A stretch of 64,000 bases of DNA from positions 248,001-312,000 of the forward strand of contig NZ_JAHLQJ010000003.1 in NCBI RefSeq assembly GCF_018919145.1. Direction: 5' to 3'. This stretch comes from Paenibacillus brevis (GTDB taxonomy: Bacteria > Bacillota > Bacilli > Paenibacillales > Paenibacillaceae). The notes under the pieces are model-generated. The model was not told the origin of the DNA, made no database searches, and saw only the letters and a program-made list of their open reading frames with translations. The position numbers and the translations under genes are program-made. Positions 27,089 to 35,888 of this stretch are shown here, piece after piece (the stretch's first letter is position 1; every line of letters starts with the position of its first letter).

Positions 27089-30000
27089 ATGAAACAGCTA
27101 ATCTTTTACGATCCGCAATTTCCTTATCCCGGAGAACGGCCGCAGCCAGAGGCTGTGAGCCAATTGTCCAGGCAGCTGAAGCTGATAGATACAAGCGAAT
27201 TGAAAGCAGCCTTAGAAGACGATCAATTATCCTGCCTTGTCTATCTTCATGGTCCTTATTTTCCAAAAGACGCCTGGCCTGCGCTGCTTGCTTTTCTGCG
27301 CAGGGGAGGCGGCCTGGTGGGCTTGGGCGGGGCTCCCTTCAAGATTCCGGTTGAGAAGCAGGATGGAGTATGGACCGAGCTAGGAGAGATGACAGCCTAC
27401 CATCAGCAGCTGCTGATTCATGAGGCACTTGCTGTAGACCCGGCTCCGATAGAACGGCTGCAGGCATGTGAAGAGATCCCGTTGTTTGCGGGCAAAGAAC
27501 GATTGTTCAAGATATCGCCTACCTATGGACTGGTGCTACATGTGTCCAAGAGTCGGGATATTCCGGCTGAGAGCGGCTCCAATGGTCCTATGGACGCGCG
27601 GATTTATCCGTTGCTGAAAGGAATTTCTGCCACAAGTCGTGAGGTTGCTGCTCCCGCTATTTTGCTGGAGCATACAAACGGAGAGTTTGCTGGCGGCCGC
27701 TGGATATGGATCAATCAACAAGTAGACAGCGGCTTCTGGACGGAGGAGGGCTTGGCGGCACTGGATGAATGGGCAGACTTTTGTGCGGCGGGCGTAACCG
27801 AAATGTGGTTGAAACCGACCTATGCATCCTATCGTCAAGGTGAACGCCCCGGGCTGCGGCTGCAGCTGCAGCGGATACGAAAAAAAGAATGGGAAGACCT
27901 CGATGGAGCGATCGAGTGGCAATTCCACATCGTTGTAAGGCGAGAGGGCGAGCAAGAGGCTATCTGGTCTACAGAGCTAGGGCTAGAGGCAACTCCTGAC
28001 CTTTCTTTTGAATTTGTTCAGGCTCCGTTTGAGGTAGAGCCTGGTTTATATCAGATAAAGGCAGAAGCGGTTTCCTCTTTGGGGGAACGGCGCATTCTAC
28101 GCCAAGGATTTTGGGGCTGGGATGCCAAGCTGCTGCGAGAAGGCGCTCCGCTAACTAAGGGAAGAGATTACTTCCAGAAAAATGGAGAGCCATTTCCGGT
28201 GGTCGGGATGACATACATGACCTCTGATATTTCGCGCAAATTTGTCTTCCTACCGAATCCTGATGTTTGGCATCGGGATATGGCAGTAATGAAGCGCGCG
28301 GGCATTAACTGGATCCGCACGGGACTATGGACAGCCTGGCGCAATGTGATGTTTGCAGATGGACATGTCTCCGAAGAAGTGCTTCGCGCCATTGATGCGT
28401 TTATTCTAACTGCCAAGCATTGGGAGCTGGAGGTGACGTTTACCTTTTTTGCTTTTACACCGGAGGCTTGGGAGGGAGAAAATCCTTACCTTGATCCCCG
28501 CAGCATTGAAGCGCAAAAGCGTTTTGTGCTAAGCATTGCTTCCAGACATCGTGAGACTACGAATATCAATTGGGATTTTATTAACGAGCCCTCCATGTTT
28601 GATCCTAGCCGGATTTTTACCGGGCCGCGCCGGATCGGCGACCGGTTTGAGCGTGCCGCCTTCGTAGAGTGGCTGGAGCATCGCCATGAGCAGATCGGGG
28701 CGCTGCAGGATCGCTGGAACATGACGCCGGATGAGCTTTCGGACTTTTCCAGAGCTGAATTGCCGGAGCCGGAGGAAATCAGCTTTGACATCGAAAATAT
28801 GAGGCTGCCGCGCAAGAACAATCGCTGGATCGATTTTACATTGTTTACGATGGAGATGCATAATCGCTGGATTTCAGAAATGAAGCAAGCATTGGCCAGA
28901 ACGGTCCCAGGCCATTTGGTCACAGTTGGCCAGGATGAAGCACTTGGCCGGGGGCCCCGTCCATCGCCATTTTTCTATGCGGCAGAGACGGATTACACCA
29001 CAGTGCATACTTGGTGGCTGAACGATCAACTTGTTTGGGACAGCGTATTTTCCAAAGCTCCGGATCGTCCGCTGCTTGTTCAGGAGACGGGTATCATGTA
29101 TCTGGAGATGCCGGACAACCGGGCGAAGCGAAGCGAGAGCGAGCTGAGGAATATCCTGGAGCGCAAATATGCCTACTCATTTGCAACCGGTGGAGCAGGG
29201 GCCGTTCAGTGGCTCTGGAATACTAATTACTTCATGAACAATGTGAATGAATCCAATATCGGTGCCTTGCGTGCGGACGGGACAGAGAAGCCGGAGGCTG
29301 ACGTCTCTTATGACTTCGGAGATTTTATGAAGGAGATTTCCGAACTATTCGAGGACAGAGAACTGGAAGATATTGCAGTCATCTTTCCGTATAGCAATGA
29401 CTTCTCCAACCGCCGCTTTGCTTGCGAAGCGACGGCCAAGACAGCCAGGGTGCTGGGCTATGAATTGAAGGTTCCATTCCGGGGACTTGGGGAGTATCAA
29501 CTGGATGCTCTGGAGGCTTTTCCTCCCAAGCTGATTATCGTACCTAGCCCGCACAATTTCAGTGATGAAGCCTTGAATCGGCTGATCAGCCATACCAGCC
29601 TGCATGGGGGCGTGCTGCTCTTTACGGGGCCACTGGGGCTGGATGCCTACTGGAAGCCCACGAATCGACTGACTCAAGTGACGGGTCCTCGCAGGCTGAC
29701 CAATGTTCGACGGGAAGAGGAATTGCTTATTCAAGGGCGGACCTACCCTATTTCATTTGGACAAAAGAGGATCGGTGAAGTATCAGCGGAGGTTGTCTCC
29801 GGCTGGGAGGGAATGTCGGCTGAAGCAAATGTCTTCAAGCTTGGTCAGGGACAGCTGGTCTGGTGTCCGTTGCCGATTGAGCTAGGAGAACGCTCTGAAG
29901 GAGTTGCGGCATTGTATGCCGAGGCTATGACCTTGGCAGGAGTAAAGGGCAAGCTGCGCTGGCTGGAGGGCGGGAACTTGCCGGGAGTGTATGGATCGTT

Positions 30001-30199
30001 GCAGCGCTTTGCCAAGGGGTTTCTGTTTGTGTTCGTTTCTGAATACGGGCGTGATGCCACTATTAAAGTAGAGAATCCGGCAAACGGAGCAAGCTATCGC
30101 TTCAAGCTCGAGCAGGAGCGTTCGGTGCTGTTTGCCACGGATGAAAAGGGGAGCATCACAGCTTCCTACCGCAACGTGCTGGTAGAGAACCTGATTTGA
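27089..30199 (+). CDS. Large cytoplasmic glycoside hydrolase, clan GH-A (GH42/GH5-like)
   Basis: This 1036-aa protein lacks a signal peptide. The N-terminal ~220 residues (VYLHGPYFPKDAWPALLAFLRRGGGLVGLGG) look like a class-I-amidotransferase/trimerisation-type alpha-beta domain. A beta-sandwich (~245-345) precedes a TIM barrel (~360-730) with the likely acid/base E500 in NWDFINEPSM and the nucleophile E666 in LLVQETG. After it comes a second flavodoxin-like domain (~755-850, KLIIVPSPHNFSDEALNRLI, as in GH42 trimerisation domains) and a C-terminal beta domain. This layout is longer than ordinary GH42 (~680 aa). It would hydrolyse the imported glycoside. AAAGGAGGAAGC precedes the ATG. I cannot assign a single GH family or linkage. 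Confidence 0.78.
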   Translation: MKQLIFYDPQFPYPGERPQPEAVSQLSRQLKLIDTSELKAALEDDQLSCLVYLHGPYFPKDAWPALLAFLRRGGGLVGLGGAPFKIPVEKQDGVWTELGEMTAYHQQLLIHEALAVDPAPIERLQACEEIPLFAGKERLFKISPTYGLVLHVSKSRDIPAESGSNGPMDARIYPLLKGISATSREVAAPAILLEHTNGEFAGGRWIWINQQVDSGFWTEEGLAALDEWADFCAAGVTEMWLKPTYASYRQGERPGLRLQLQRIRKKEWEDLDGAIEWQFHIVVRREGEQEAIWSTELGLEATPDLSFEFVQAPFEVEPGLYQIKAEAVSSLGERRILRQGFWGWDAKLLREGAPLTKGRDYFQKNGEPFPVVGMTYMTSDISRKFVFLPNPDVWHRDMAVMKRAGINWIRTGLWTAWRNVMFADGHVSEEVLRAIDAFILTAKHWELEVTFTFFAFTPEAWEGENPYLDPRSIEAQKRFVLSIASRHRETTNINWDFINEPSMFDPSRIFTGPRRIGDRFERAAFVEWLEHRHEQIGALQDRWNMTPDELSDFSRAELPEPEEISFDIENMRLPRKNNRWIDFTLFTMEMHNRWISEMKQALARTVPGHLVTVGQDEALGRGPRPSPFFYAAETDYTTVHTWWLNDQLVWDSVFSKAPDRPLLVQETGIMYLEMPDNRAKRSESELRNILERKYAYSFATGGAGAVQWLWNTNYFMNNVNESNIGALRADGTEKPEADVSYDFGDFMKEISELFEDRELEDIAVIFPYSNDFSNRRFACEATAKTARVLGYELKVPFRGLGEYQLDALEAFPPKLIIVPSPHNFSDEALNRLISHTSLHGGVLLFTGPLGLDAYWKPTNRLTQVTGPRRLTNVRREEELLIQGRTYPISFGQKRIGEVSAEVVSGWEGMSAEANVFKLGQGQLVWCPLPIELGERSEGVAALYAEAMTLAGVKGKLRWLEGGNLPGVYGSLQRFAKGFLFVFVSEYGRDATIKVENPANGASYRFKLEQERSVLFATDEKGSITASYRNVLVENLI

Positions 30200-30215
30200 A
30201 GAAGGGGAGAGACCT

Positions 30216-31307
30216 ATGTATGAGGGCTGGATTACACCTCAACCGATCATTGATTTGGATATCGTGGAACGCAATATAGCGGCGATGGCCAAGCGGCTGA
30301 AAGAACACGGCATTAGCCATCGTCCGCATATCAAGTCTTCAAAGTCTGTTTTGCTGGCCCGCAAGCAGCTTGCAGCAGGTGCGACAGGCATCACGGCCTC
30401 CAAGCTCTCCGAGGCGGAGGTGTTTGTAGATGCCGGCATCAGCAATATTCTGATTGCCTACTCTATTATTGGAGAAGTGAACTTGAAGCGATTTGCCCAG
30501 CTTCATGGGCGTGCCGAGCTTCTGACGACCGTTGATAGTCTAAGCGGTGCTGAGGGCCTGGCTCGTGTTGGGCTGGAGAGTGGAAAGCCGGTGCGCGTCC
30601 TGGTGGAGGTGGACGGAGGACTGCACCGCGGCGGACGCCAGCCCGGGGAAGATGCGGCATCGTTTGCCAAGACGGTGCATGCGATGGAGGGTCTCGAAGT
30701 TAAGGGAGTTATGAACTATGCAGGAACGATTTACAAAAATACCACCCGTCAGGGATTTAGTGACGCGGTAACCGCTGAAGCAGCCTTGCTTAAAGAGACG
30801 GTTACGCGTATGAAGGCCTACGATGTACCGGTCGACATCGTCAGCAGTGGCTCGACCCCGTCAGCTCTATTTTGTGATCTGCTTCAGGGCGTTACGGAAG
30901 TGCGCGCCGGGAATTATATCTTCTTCGACGCCAGCGGTGTTGGCATGGGACTCGCTGCTGAGTCCGATTGTGCATTGCGGGTGTTAGCTACGGTGATCAG
31001 CGTACCGTTGCCAGGGTTAGCTACGATGGATGCAGGCACCAAGACGTTGACGAGTGACAAGGCGCATGGGCGCTCCGGCTATGGCATTGTGGTGGGCAGA
31101 CCGGGAATTGAAATTTCTGGTCTCAATGAGGAGCATGGCTTCCTAGCATTTGATCCGGCAAAGGAGCATCTTGCTGTCGGTGACAGAATTGAGATTATCC
31201 CGAACCATTCCTGTGTGATTCCCAATCTTTGCAATGAGATTCAGGGGGTAAGGAAAGGGGAGGCCGCTGAAGTCATTTCTATTGATGCCAGAGGCTGCAG
31301 CTACTAA
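30216..31307 (+). CDS. PLP enzyme of the D-serine dehydratase / D-threonine aldolase family
   Basis: This 363-aa protein has a fold-type III alanine-racemase-like N-terminal domain with the Schiff-base lysine in RPHIKSSKS (K40) and the phosphate-binding SSGSTPSA. A C-terminal domain holds the metal-site signature PNHSC (H331, C333), the His-x-Cys zinc ligands of eukaryotic-type D-serine dehydratase and of D-threonine aldolase. Known members use D-serine, D-threonine or D-threo-3-hydroxyaspartate. GAAGGGGAGAGACCT precedes the ATG, 16 bp after the glycosidase stop. It is followed by an M20 deacylase and a RidA protein. That order fits dehydration of a D-hydroxy-amino acid producing an enamine that RidA hydrolyses. 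Confidence 0.88.
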   Translation: MYEGWITPQPIIDLDIVERNIAAMAKRLKEHGISHRPHIKSSKSVLLARKQLAAGATGITASKLSEAEVFVDAGISNILIAYSIIGEVNLKRFAQLHGRAELLTTVDSLSGAEGLARVGLESGKPVRVLVEVDGGLHRGGRQPGEDAASFAKTVHAMEGLEVKGVMNYAGTIYKNTTRQGFSDAVTAEAALLKETVTRMKAYDVPVDIVSSGSTPSALFCDLLQGVTEVRAGNYIFFDASGVGMGLAAESDCALRVLATVISVPLPGLATMDAGTKTLTSDKAHGRSGYGIVVGRPGIEISGLNEEHGFLAFDPAKEHLAVGDRIEIIPNHSCVIPNLCNEIQGVRKGEAAEVISIDARGCSY

Positions 31308-31332
31308 ACAGACCAGACCGGAGGGGAATAAG

Positions 31333-32526
31333 ATGAGTTCGTATTCGGCATTGTTGCAGCCAGAACGCTTAGTGGAGGTGCTGCGGGAACTGGTACAAAT
31401 CCCTAGCGTTAATCCGGGATTTCCCGGCGGACATGGAGAAGACGGTGTGGCGGCTTATGTGAAGAAGTTTTTACATCATCTCGGCCTGGATTCTTTCTAT
31501 CAGCCTGTGGAGCAGGGGAGAAGTAATGTAATCGGGGTATTGCCTGGAGCGGATGTCAGCAGACGGCTGCTATTGGAGGCTCACATGGACACGGTTCAGG
31601 TGGAGGGCATGACTATACCACCATTTGCTGGAGAGGTGCACGGCGGAAGGCTATATGGGCGAGGCGCCTGTGATACTAAAGCTTCGCTTGCGGCTATGTT
31701 GGTTGCACTTGAAACCTTGAAAAAGGCTGGTCTGACCCCGCCGATCTCGGTCTGCTTAGCGGCGGTAGTAGACGAAGAAGTCCATTACCGAGGTGTGTCC
31801 GCATTTGCGGAATCTGTTGCAGGAGAGAGTGCGCGTTATGTCGGCGCTATCGTAGGAGAGCCGACGGGTCTTGATATCATTACAGCTCACAAGGGCTGTG
31901 TACGTTTCTATATCGATGTGCATGGCAAGGCTGGACACAGCTCCAACCCGGCTCTTGCAGATAACGCAGTTGAGCGGGCCTGTATGGTTATTTCGGAGCT
32001 TCAGGCCATAGAGCGGGAGGACTATCCCGGCCTGGAGCACCGACTTGTCGGTCCGCCTACCCATTGCATCAGCATGATTCAAGGGGGGGTGGCGCCGAAT
32101 ACGGTGCCGGAATTGTGCCGCCTAACTCTGGACAGACGGACCGTGCCGGGGGAAGAGCCGCTGGAGGTGTTTGAAAACATGAAGCTGAGGCTGCATACAC
32201 TTGCCGAGCGTGAGCCAGGTCTACAGCTCAGCGTGCCGGAGCCGTTTATCATTGATTTTGCCTTGGATACGCCCGAAGAAATGCCGTTTGTTCAATCATT
32301 GCTTGCCGCAGCTCGGGAACACCGTTCCGGAGCGGGGCTGCTGGGAGCAGCTTACGGCAGTGATGCCAGTAAACTGGCCCGTGTCGGCATCCCAGCAGTT
32401 GTGTTTGGACCGGGCAACATTGCCCAGGCCCATACGGAGGACGAGTGGGTCGAATTAGCGGAGGTAGAACAGGCTTGTCGAGTCCTGATCGACTTTTCAA
32501 TGAAACCTATTTTGAAGGGAGCTTAA
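31333..32526 (+). CDS. M20 family metallo-deacylase/peptidase (ArgE/DapE-like)
   Basis: This 397-aa protein has metal-ligand motifs in order: EAHMDTV (His ~82), GRGACDTKAS (Asp), DEEVHYRG (catalytic Glu then ligand Glu), GEPTGLDIITAHKG (Glu/Asp) and a C-terminal AHTEDEW (His). A dimerisation lid domain is inserted (~190-300, GKAGHSSNPALADNAVER). ArgE/DapE relatives remove acyl groups from amino acids in the cytosol. The ATG at 31333 follows GGAGGGG by 6 bp; an in-frame TTG at 31282 lies inside the previous gene and is unlikely. It ends 3 bp before the RidA gene. It may free an amino acid from an acyl or amide linkage so that the PLP enzyme can use it; substrate not shown. Confidence 0.87.
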   Translation: MSSYSALLQPERLVEVLRELVQIPSVNPGFPGGHGEDGVAAYVKKFLHHLGLDSFYQPVEQGRSNVIGVLPGADVSRRLLLEAHMDTVQVEGMTIPPFAGEVHGGRLYGRGACDTKASLAAMLVALETLKKAGLTPPISVCLAAVVDEEVHYRGVSAFAESVAGESARYVGAIVGEPTGLDIITAHKGCVRFYIDVHGKAGHSSNPALADNAVERACMVISELQAIEREDYPGLEHRLVGPPTHCISMIQGGVAPNTVPELCRLTLDRRTVPGEEPLEVFENMKLRLHTLAEREPGLQLSVPEPFIIDFALDTPEEMPFVQSLLAAAREHRSGAGLLGAAYGSDASKLARVGIPAVVFGPGNIAQAHTEDEWVELAEVEQACRVLIDFSMKPILKGA

Positions 32527-32529
32527 CAC

Positions 32530-32991
32530 ATGGGAAAAGTAGAAGAAAAGCTGGAGGAATTAGGAATCGTGCTGGAGAAGGTTCCGGTGCCGGTAGCCCA
32601 ATATGTGCCTGCTAAAACCACGGGCAAATTAGTCTACACCTCAGGTTGTGATTGCCGTAAAGACGGGGTATTAAAGTATAAAGGAAAGCTCGGCCTGGAT
32701 CTGACCATAGAAGAGGGCTACGATGCAGCGCGTCAGGTGATGATTAATATCCTTTCCGTGCTCAAGGAGCAGGTAGGTGAACTGGATCGGGTCAAGCAGG
32801 TTGTAAAAATGCTGGCATTTGTCAATTCATCCGCCGGGTTCGTAGAGCAGCCTTATGTGATTAACGGTGCTTCGGAATTGCTGGTAGAGGTATTTGGAGA
32901 AAAAGGGAAGCACGCTCGATCTGCTATTTCAGCCAATGAACTACCTTTTGATACGCCAGTGGAAATTGAACTTATTGTGGAGTTGGAATGA
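32530..32991 (+). CDS. RidA (YjgF/YER057c/UK114) family protein
   Basis: This 153-aa protein belongs to the 'YjgF-like' long RidA subgroup. It keeps GKLVYTSGCDCRKDGVLKYKGKLG, a dimer/trimer core, and HARSAISANELPFDTPVEIELIVELE with the arginine that binds the carboxylate in active RidA deaminases. RidA hydrolyses 2-aminoacrylate and related enamines/imines produced by PLP-dependent serine/threonine dehydratases, thereby preventing damage to PLP enzymes. Its position immediately after a D-serine-dehydratase-like enzyme makes that role plausible here. AAGGGAGC overlapping the previous stop is the ribosome site. A terminator follows directly, so this is the last gene of the operon. Confidence 0.9.
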   Translation: MGKVEEKLEELGIVLEKVPVPVAQYVPAKTTGKLVYTSGCDCRKDGVLKYKGKLGLDLTIEEGYDAARQVMINILSVLKEQVGELDRVKQVVKMLAFVNSSAGFVEQPYVINGASELLVEVFGEKGKHARSAISANELPFDTPVEIELIVELE

Positions 32992-33004
32992 GACTAACAA
33001 ATGG

Positions 33005-33048
33005 AAAACGGCTGGACCCGACAGATCATCTGGGGCCGGCCGTTTTTT
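33005..33048 (+). terminator. Rho-independent terminator after the RidA gene
   Basis: AAAACGGC (33005-33012) pairs with GCCGTTTT (33039-33046), extended inside by GGACCC opposite GGGGCC, and ends in TTTTTT (33043-33048). It closes the 23851-32991 transcription unit. Confidence 0.85.
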
Positions 33049-33074
33049 GTATCCCTATACCTAATTTAAAATGG

Positions 33075-33590
33075 TTAAAGGGAGGGTATACCCTTGAAAG
33101 GCTGAAACCCTTCCTCTTCCAGGTAGATTCCAGCTTCCTCACGGGTCTCAAAGGCCATCTCCAGTTGAATGCCGGAATAAATGTACCAGATATCATCCTC
33201 ATATTTTAAGGTAAGCACCTGTCCGTCCTCGTTCACCCAATTGCCTCCGCCTGGGGAGGGTTTAATGATTGAAGAAGGGGCTGAAGGCAAAGGTTCAACT
33301 GGAACTTCATCATTTGCAGTCAGCGAAAGAATGGACTCATGAACAAGACCTCGCAGCTGGGACTCCGAGAACTCGCGAATGTTCACATAGCCTTTAGCAT
33401 CTTTATCGTATCCCTTCAGCAATCCGGCATAGATAAATCCGTTGCCATTAGGATGCAGGTGATAGCCGACAGTCTTCTTCTCTTGCACACTTCCCTCAAA
33501 ATGATAATTAACCCGTCCAAGAGACACCGTTTTTTTCTCCAATTCAGGAAATGAGTCCAATATGTTTAATTTTTGTTCAAAGGATAGCAT
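33075..33590 (-). CDS. Conserved hypothetical protein
   Basis: This 171-aa soluble protein starts MLSFEQKLNILDSFPELEKK, with GGAGGCGG just upstream of ATG 33590. The first half includes VNYHFEGSVQEKKTVGYHLHPNGNGFIYAG and a DKDAKGYVNIREF segment. The middle is a Pro/Ser-rich linker (EVPVEPLPSAPSSIIKPSPGGG). The C-terminal 50 residues (NWVNEDGQVLTLKYEDDIWYIYSGIQLEMAFETREEA) look like a small beta domain. No signal peptide or membrane segment is seen. It lies alone on the minus strand, convergent with the RidA operon. I do not recognise a functional family; a longer start at 33659 lacks a ribosome site. Confidence 0.7.
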   Translation of the reverse strand: MLSFEQKLNILDSFPELEKKTVSLGRVNYHFEGSVQEKKTVGYHLHPNGNGFIYAGLLKGYDKDAKGYVNIREFSESQLRGLVHESILSLTANDEVPVEPLPSAPSSIIKPSPGGGNWVNEDGQVLTLKYEDDIWYIYSGIQLEMAFETREEAGIYLEEEGFQPFKGIPSL

Positions 33591-33757
33591 AATCCGCCTC
33601 CGGTCAGCGATATGGATAGGGAGCCAGCAGCTCCCATGATCAGTATAATGATTCTCCAAGCGGGAAGCAAAGGAATGCCCTCTCGTTCTTCACAGCAAGC
33701 GATTTGGGGTACAAGTACATCAACGGAAGAATTTTGCGAAGAACGGGAGGAACTTGT

Positions 33758-34747
33758 ATGGTAAAAGGCTCGAAAGTCAGATGGGGGATCATGGGCACGG
33801 GCGTGATTGCCGAGCAGTTTGTTACAGATCTGGCATTCACCAGCACGGGGATTCCCTATGCGGTAGGATCACGGCAAAAGAGCAAGGCTGCGGATTTTGC
33901 CTCGCGTTACGATATACCAAAGGCCTATGGGAGTTACAAAGAGCTGATCGAAGATCCGGAGGTGGATGTGGTATACATCGCAACCCCGCACCGGTATCAT
34001 CTGGAGAACTCGCTGAATAGCCTTAGAGCCGGAAAGGCTGTATTGTGCGAAAAGCCGATTACGGTAAATCGTCAGGAGCTTGAGGTGCTGATCTCTGAAG
34101 CCAGAGCGCGTGATCTGTTTCTGATGGAGGCGATGTGGATGTTATTTTTGCCTCCGATGCGCCGGGCATTGGAATGGATAACAGAAGGGAGAATCGGTGA
34201 GGTCAGACTTGTACAGGCGGAGTTCGGATTTGTAGGGGACGGTGAGCCGGAAGGCCGGCTGCTCAATCCGGAATTAGCGGGGGGAGCGTTGCTTGATGTC
34301 GGCGTATATCCTGTGGCCCTAGCCACTGCTATCTATGGCTCTCAGCCATCACAAATCATGAGCACTTCATCCATCGGGGAGACCGGCGTCGATGAGCAGT
34401 TTTCCGCCTTATTGACCTACGACTCAGGGAAATCTGCCTCCCTTCATGGATCGATCACGCTTGGCATGCGAAATGAAGCAGTCATTCACGGTACGGAGGG
34501 CTGTATTGTCCTTCCCTCGATGAATAAAGCACCTTCCGCTATCCTCTACAAAGAGGGCCAAGAGGTGGAGAATTATAGCGATGAGCGCCAGGGAAAGGGC
34601 TATGAATATGAAGCGGACGAAGTGGGGAGAAGTCTGCTTGCAGGCAGGAAGGAATGTGAGTGGCTTGCACCGAATTGGTCGTTGGAGGTCATGCGCTTAT
34701 TGGACGCATTGAGAGCACAGTGGGGATTAAAGTATCCCTTTGAATAA
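33758..34747 (+). CDS. Gfo/Idh/MocA oxidoreductase (dihydrodiol/D-xylose dehydrogenase-like), copy 1
   Basis: This 329-aa protein has the nucleotide loop WGIMGTGVIAEQF, the family CEKPITVN (EKP) and FLMEAMW, and ends QWGLKYPFE. These are features of the dimeric dihydrodiol dehydrogenase / NADP-D-xylose dehydrogenase branch. GGGAGG lies 7 bp before ATG 33758; the in-frame ATG at 33704 has no such site. The next gene is a close paralogue with the same start and end motifs, so the pair arose by tandem duplication. It may act on aldoses or deoxy-sugars; substrate unknown. Confidence 0.87.
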   Translation: MVKGSKVRWGIMGTGVIAEQFVTDLAFTSTGIPYAVGSRQKSKAADFASRYDIPKAYGSYKELIEDPEVDVVYIATPHRYHLENSLNSLRAGKAVLCEKPITVNRQELEVLISEARARDLFLMEAMWMLFLPPMRRALEWITEGRIGEVRLVQAEFGFVGDGEPEGRLLNPELAGGALLDVGVYPVALATAIYGSQPSQIMSTSSIGETGVDEQFSALLTYDSGKSASLHGSITLGMRNEAVIHGTEGCIVLPSMNKAPSAILYKEGQEVENYSDERQGKGYEYEADEVGRSLLAGRKECEWLAPNWSLEVMRLLDALRAQWGLKYPFE

Positions 34748-34800
34748 GCCCATTACTCGTTTACAATGAAGAAAGAATCGAATTACGGGAGGCGATGAGG

Positions 34801-35796
34801 ATGGACAAATCTTCTGAGAATAAAGTGAAATGGGGAATCATGGGCACCGGCTGGATCGCGGAGCAGTTTACTGGCGATCTTGTCCATACCGTCAGCGGAG
34901 TGGGATATGCCGCAGGCTCACGTACGCTTGAAAGTGCAGAACGCTTCGCTGAAAAATTTGGACTGGCCAAGGCCTATGGGAGTTACGAGGAGCTTGTCTT
35001 AGACCCTGATGTGGATGCTATTTATGTCGCAACACCCCACCCGCTTCATCGAGAACATGTATTGTTGGCGCTTGCCGCCGGGAAGGCCGTACTGTGTGAG
35101 AAGCCGATTACGGTGAACAGCCGTGAACTGGCTGAAATTATAGATGCTGCCCGCAGCCGGGGATTATTCCTGATGGAAGCGATGTGGACAAGATTTTTAC
35201 CGGTTATTTCTCAAGTCAGAGCATGGCTAAAGGAAGGCAAGATCGGGGAAGTACGGATGCTGAAGGCAGACTTTGGCTTCCGCACCGACTGGAATCCCGA
35301 GGGGAGGCTGTTAAATCCGCAGCTTGGGGGAGGAGCTTTGCTGGATGTGGGCATCTATCCGGTCTCTCTTGCCTCCATGATATTTGGCGCTACTCCGCAG
35401 TCGGTTAACAGCACTGCATGGATTGGGGAGACAGGAGTGGATGAGCAGTTTTCTGTGTTACTGGATTTTGGAGCAGGGCGAACCGCTTCATTAAACGGAG
35501 CAGTCCGTCTCGGTCTTAACAACGACGCCTGGATATTCGGTACAGAGGGGATGATCCATATTCCTTCCTTCATCAATGCCAGGGAGGCGACGCTTCGGGT
35601 TGCAGGGCAAGAGGACATCAAGGTAACGGATGAACGCGAGTCGAAGGGATATGCATTTGAGGCGGAGGAAGTGGGCCGCTGCTTGCTGACAGGGGAAAAG
35701 GAGAGCCCGTTGATCCCGCTGGACGAATCATTGAGCATTATGAAGCTGATGGATGAAATTCGGGATCAGTGGGGACTTAAATATCCATTTGAATAA
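34801..35796 (+). CDS. Gfo/Idh/MocA oxidoreductase, tandem copy 2
   Basis: This 331-aa paralogue of the upstream gene shares WGIMGTG-IAEQF, VLCEKPITVN, LFLMEAMW, EGRLLNP-L-GGALLDVG-YPV, IGETGVDEQFS and the identical C-terminus QWGLKYPFE. ATG at 34801 is 8 bp from GGGAGG; an in-frame ATG at 34795 is too close to that site. It differs from copy 1 in the substrate-domain loops (RTDWNPEGRL against VGDGEPEGRL), which could mean different sugar preference. A strong terminator follows at 35820. No transporter or regulator is clearly tied to the pair except the LysR gene convergent downstream. Confidence 0.87.
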   Translation: MDKSSENKVKWGIMGTGWIAEQFTGDLVHTVSGVGYAAGSRTLESAERFAEKFGLAKAYGSYEELVLDPDVDAIYVATPHPLHREHVLLALAAGKAVLCEKPITVNSRELAEIIDAARSRGLFLMEAMWTRFLPVISQVRAWLKEGKIGEVRMLKADFGFRTDWNPEGRLLNPQLGGGALLDVGIYPVSLASMIFGATPQSVNSTAWIGETGVDEQFSVLLDFGAGRTASLNGAVRLGLNNDAWIFGTEGMIHIPSFINAREATLRVAGQEDIKVTDERESKGYAFEAEEVGRCLLTGEKESPLIPLDESLSIMKLMDEIRDQWGLKYPFE

Positions 35797-35819
35797 AGTG
35801 GCGGAGCCGCAGAGACATT

Positions 35820-35852
35820 AAGGCAAGAAGCAGATGCTTCTTGCCTTTACTT
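35820..35852 (+). terminator. Terminator after the tandem oxidoreductases
   Basis: AAGGCAAGAAGCA (35820-35832) and its exact complement at 35835-35847 form a 13-bp stem with a minimal GA gap, so a few central pairs must open to make a loop. The T-rich TACTTTG follows on the plus strand. The flanking sequence would also allow use from the convergent LysR gene. Confidence 0.8.
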
Positions 35853-35888
35853 TGAGAGGCAGACTTTTTGAACACTTCCTCTAATGTT

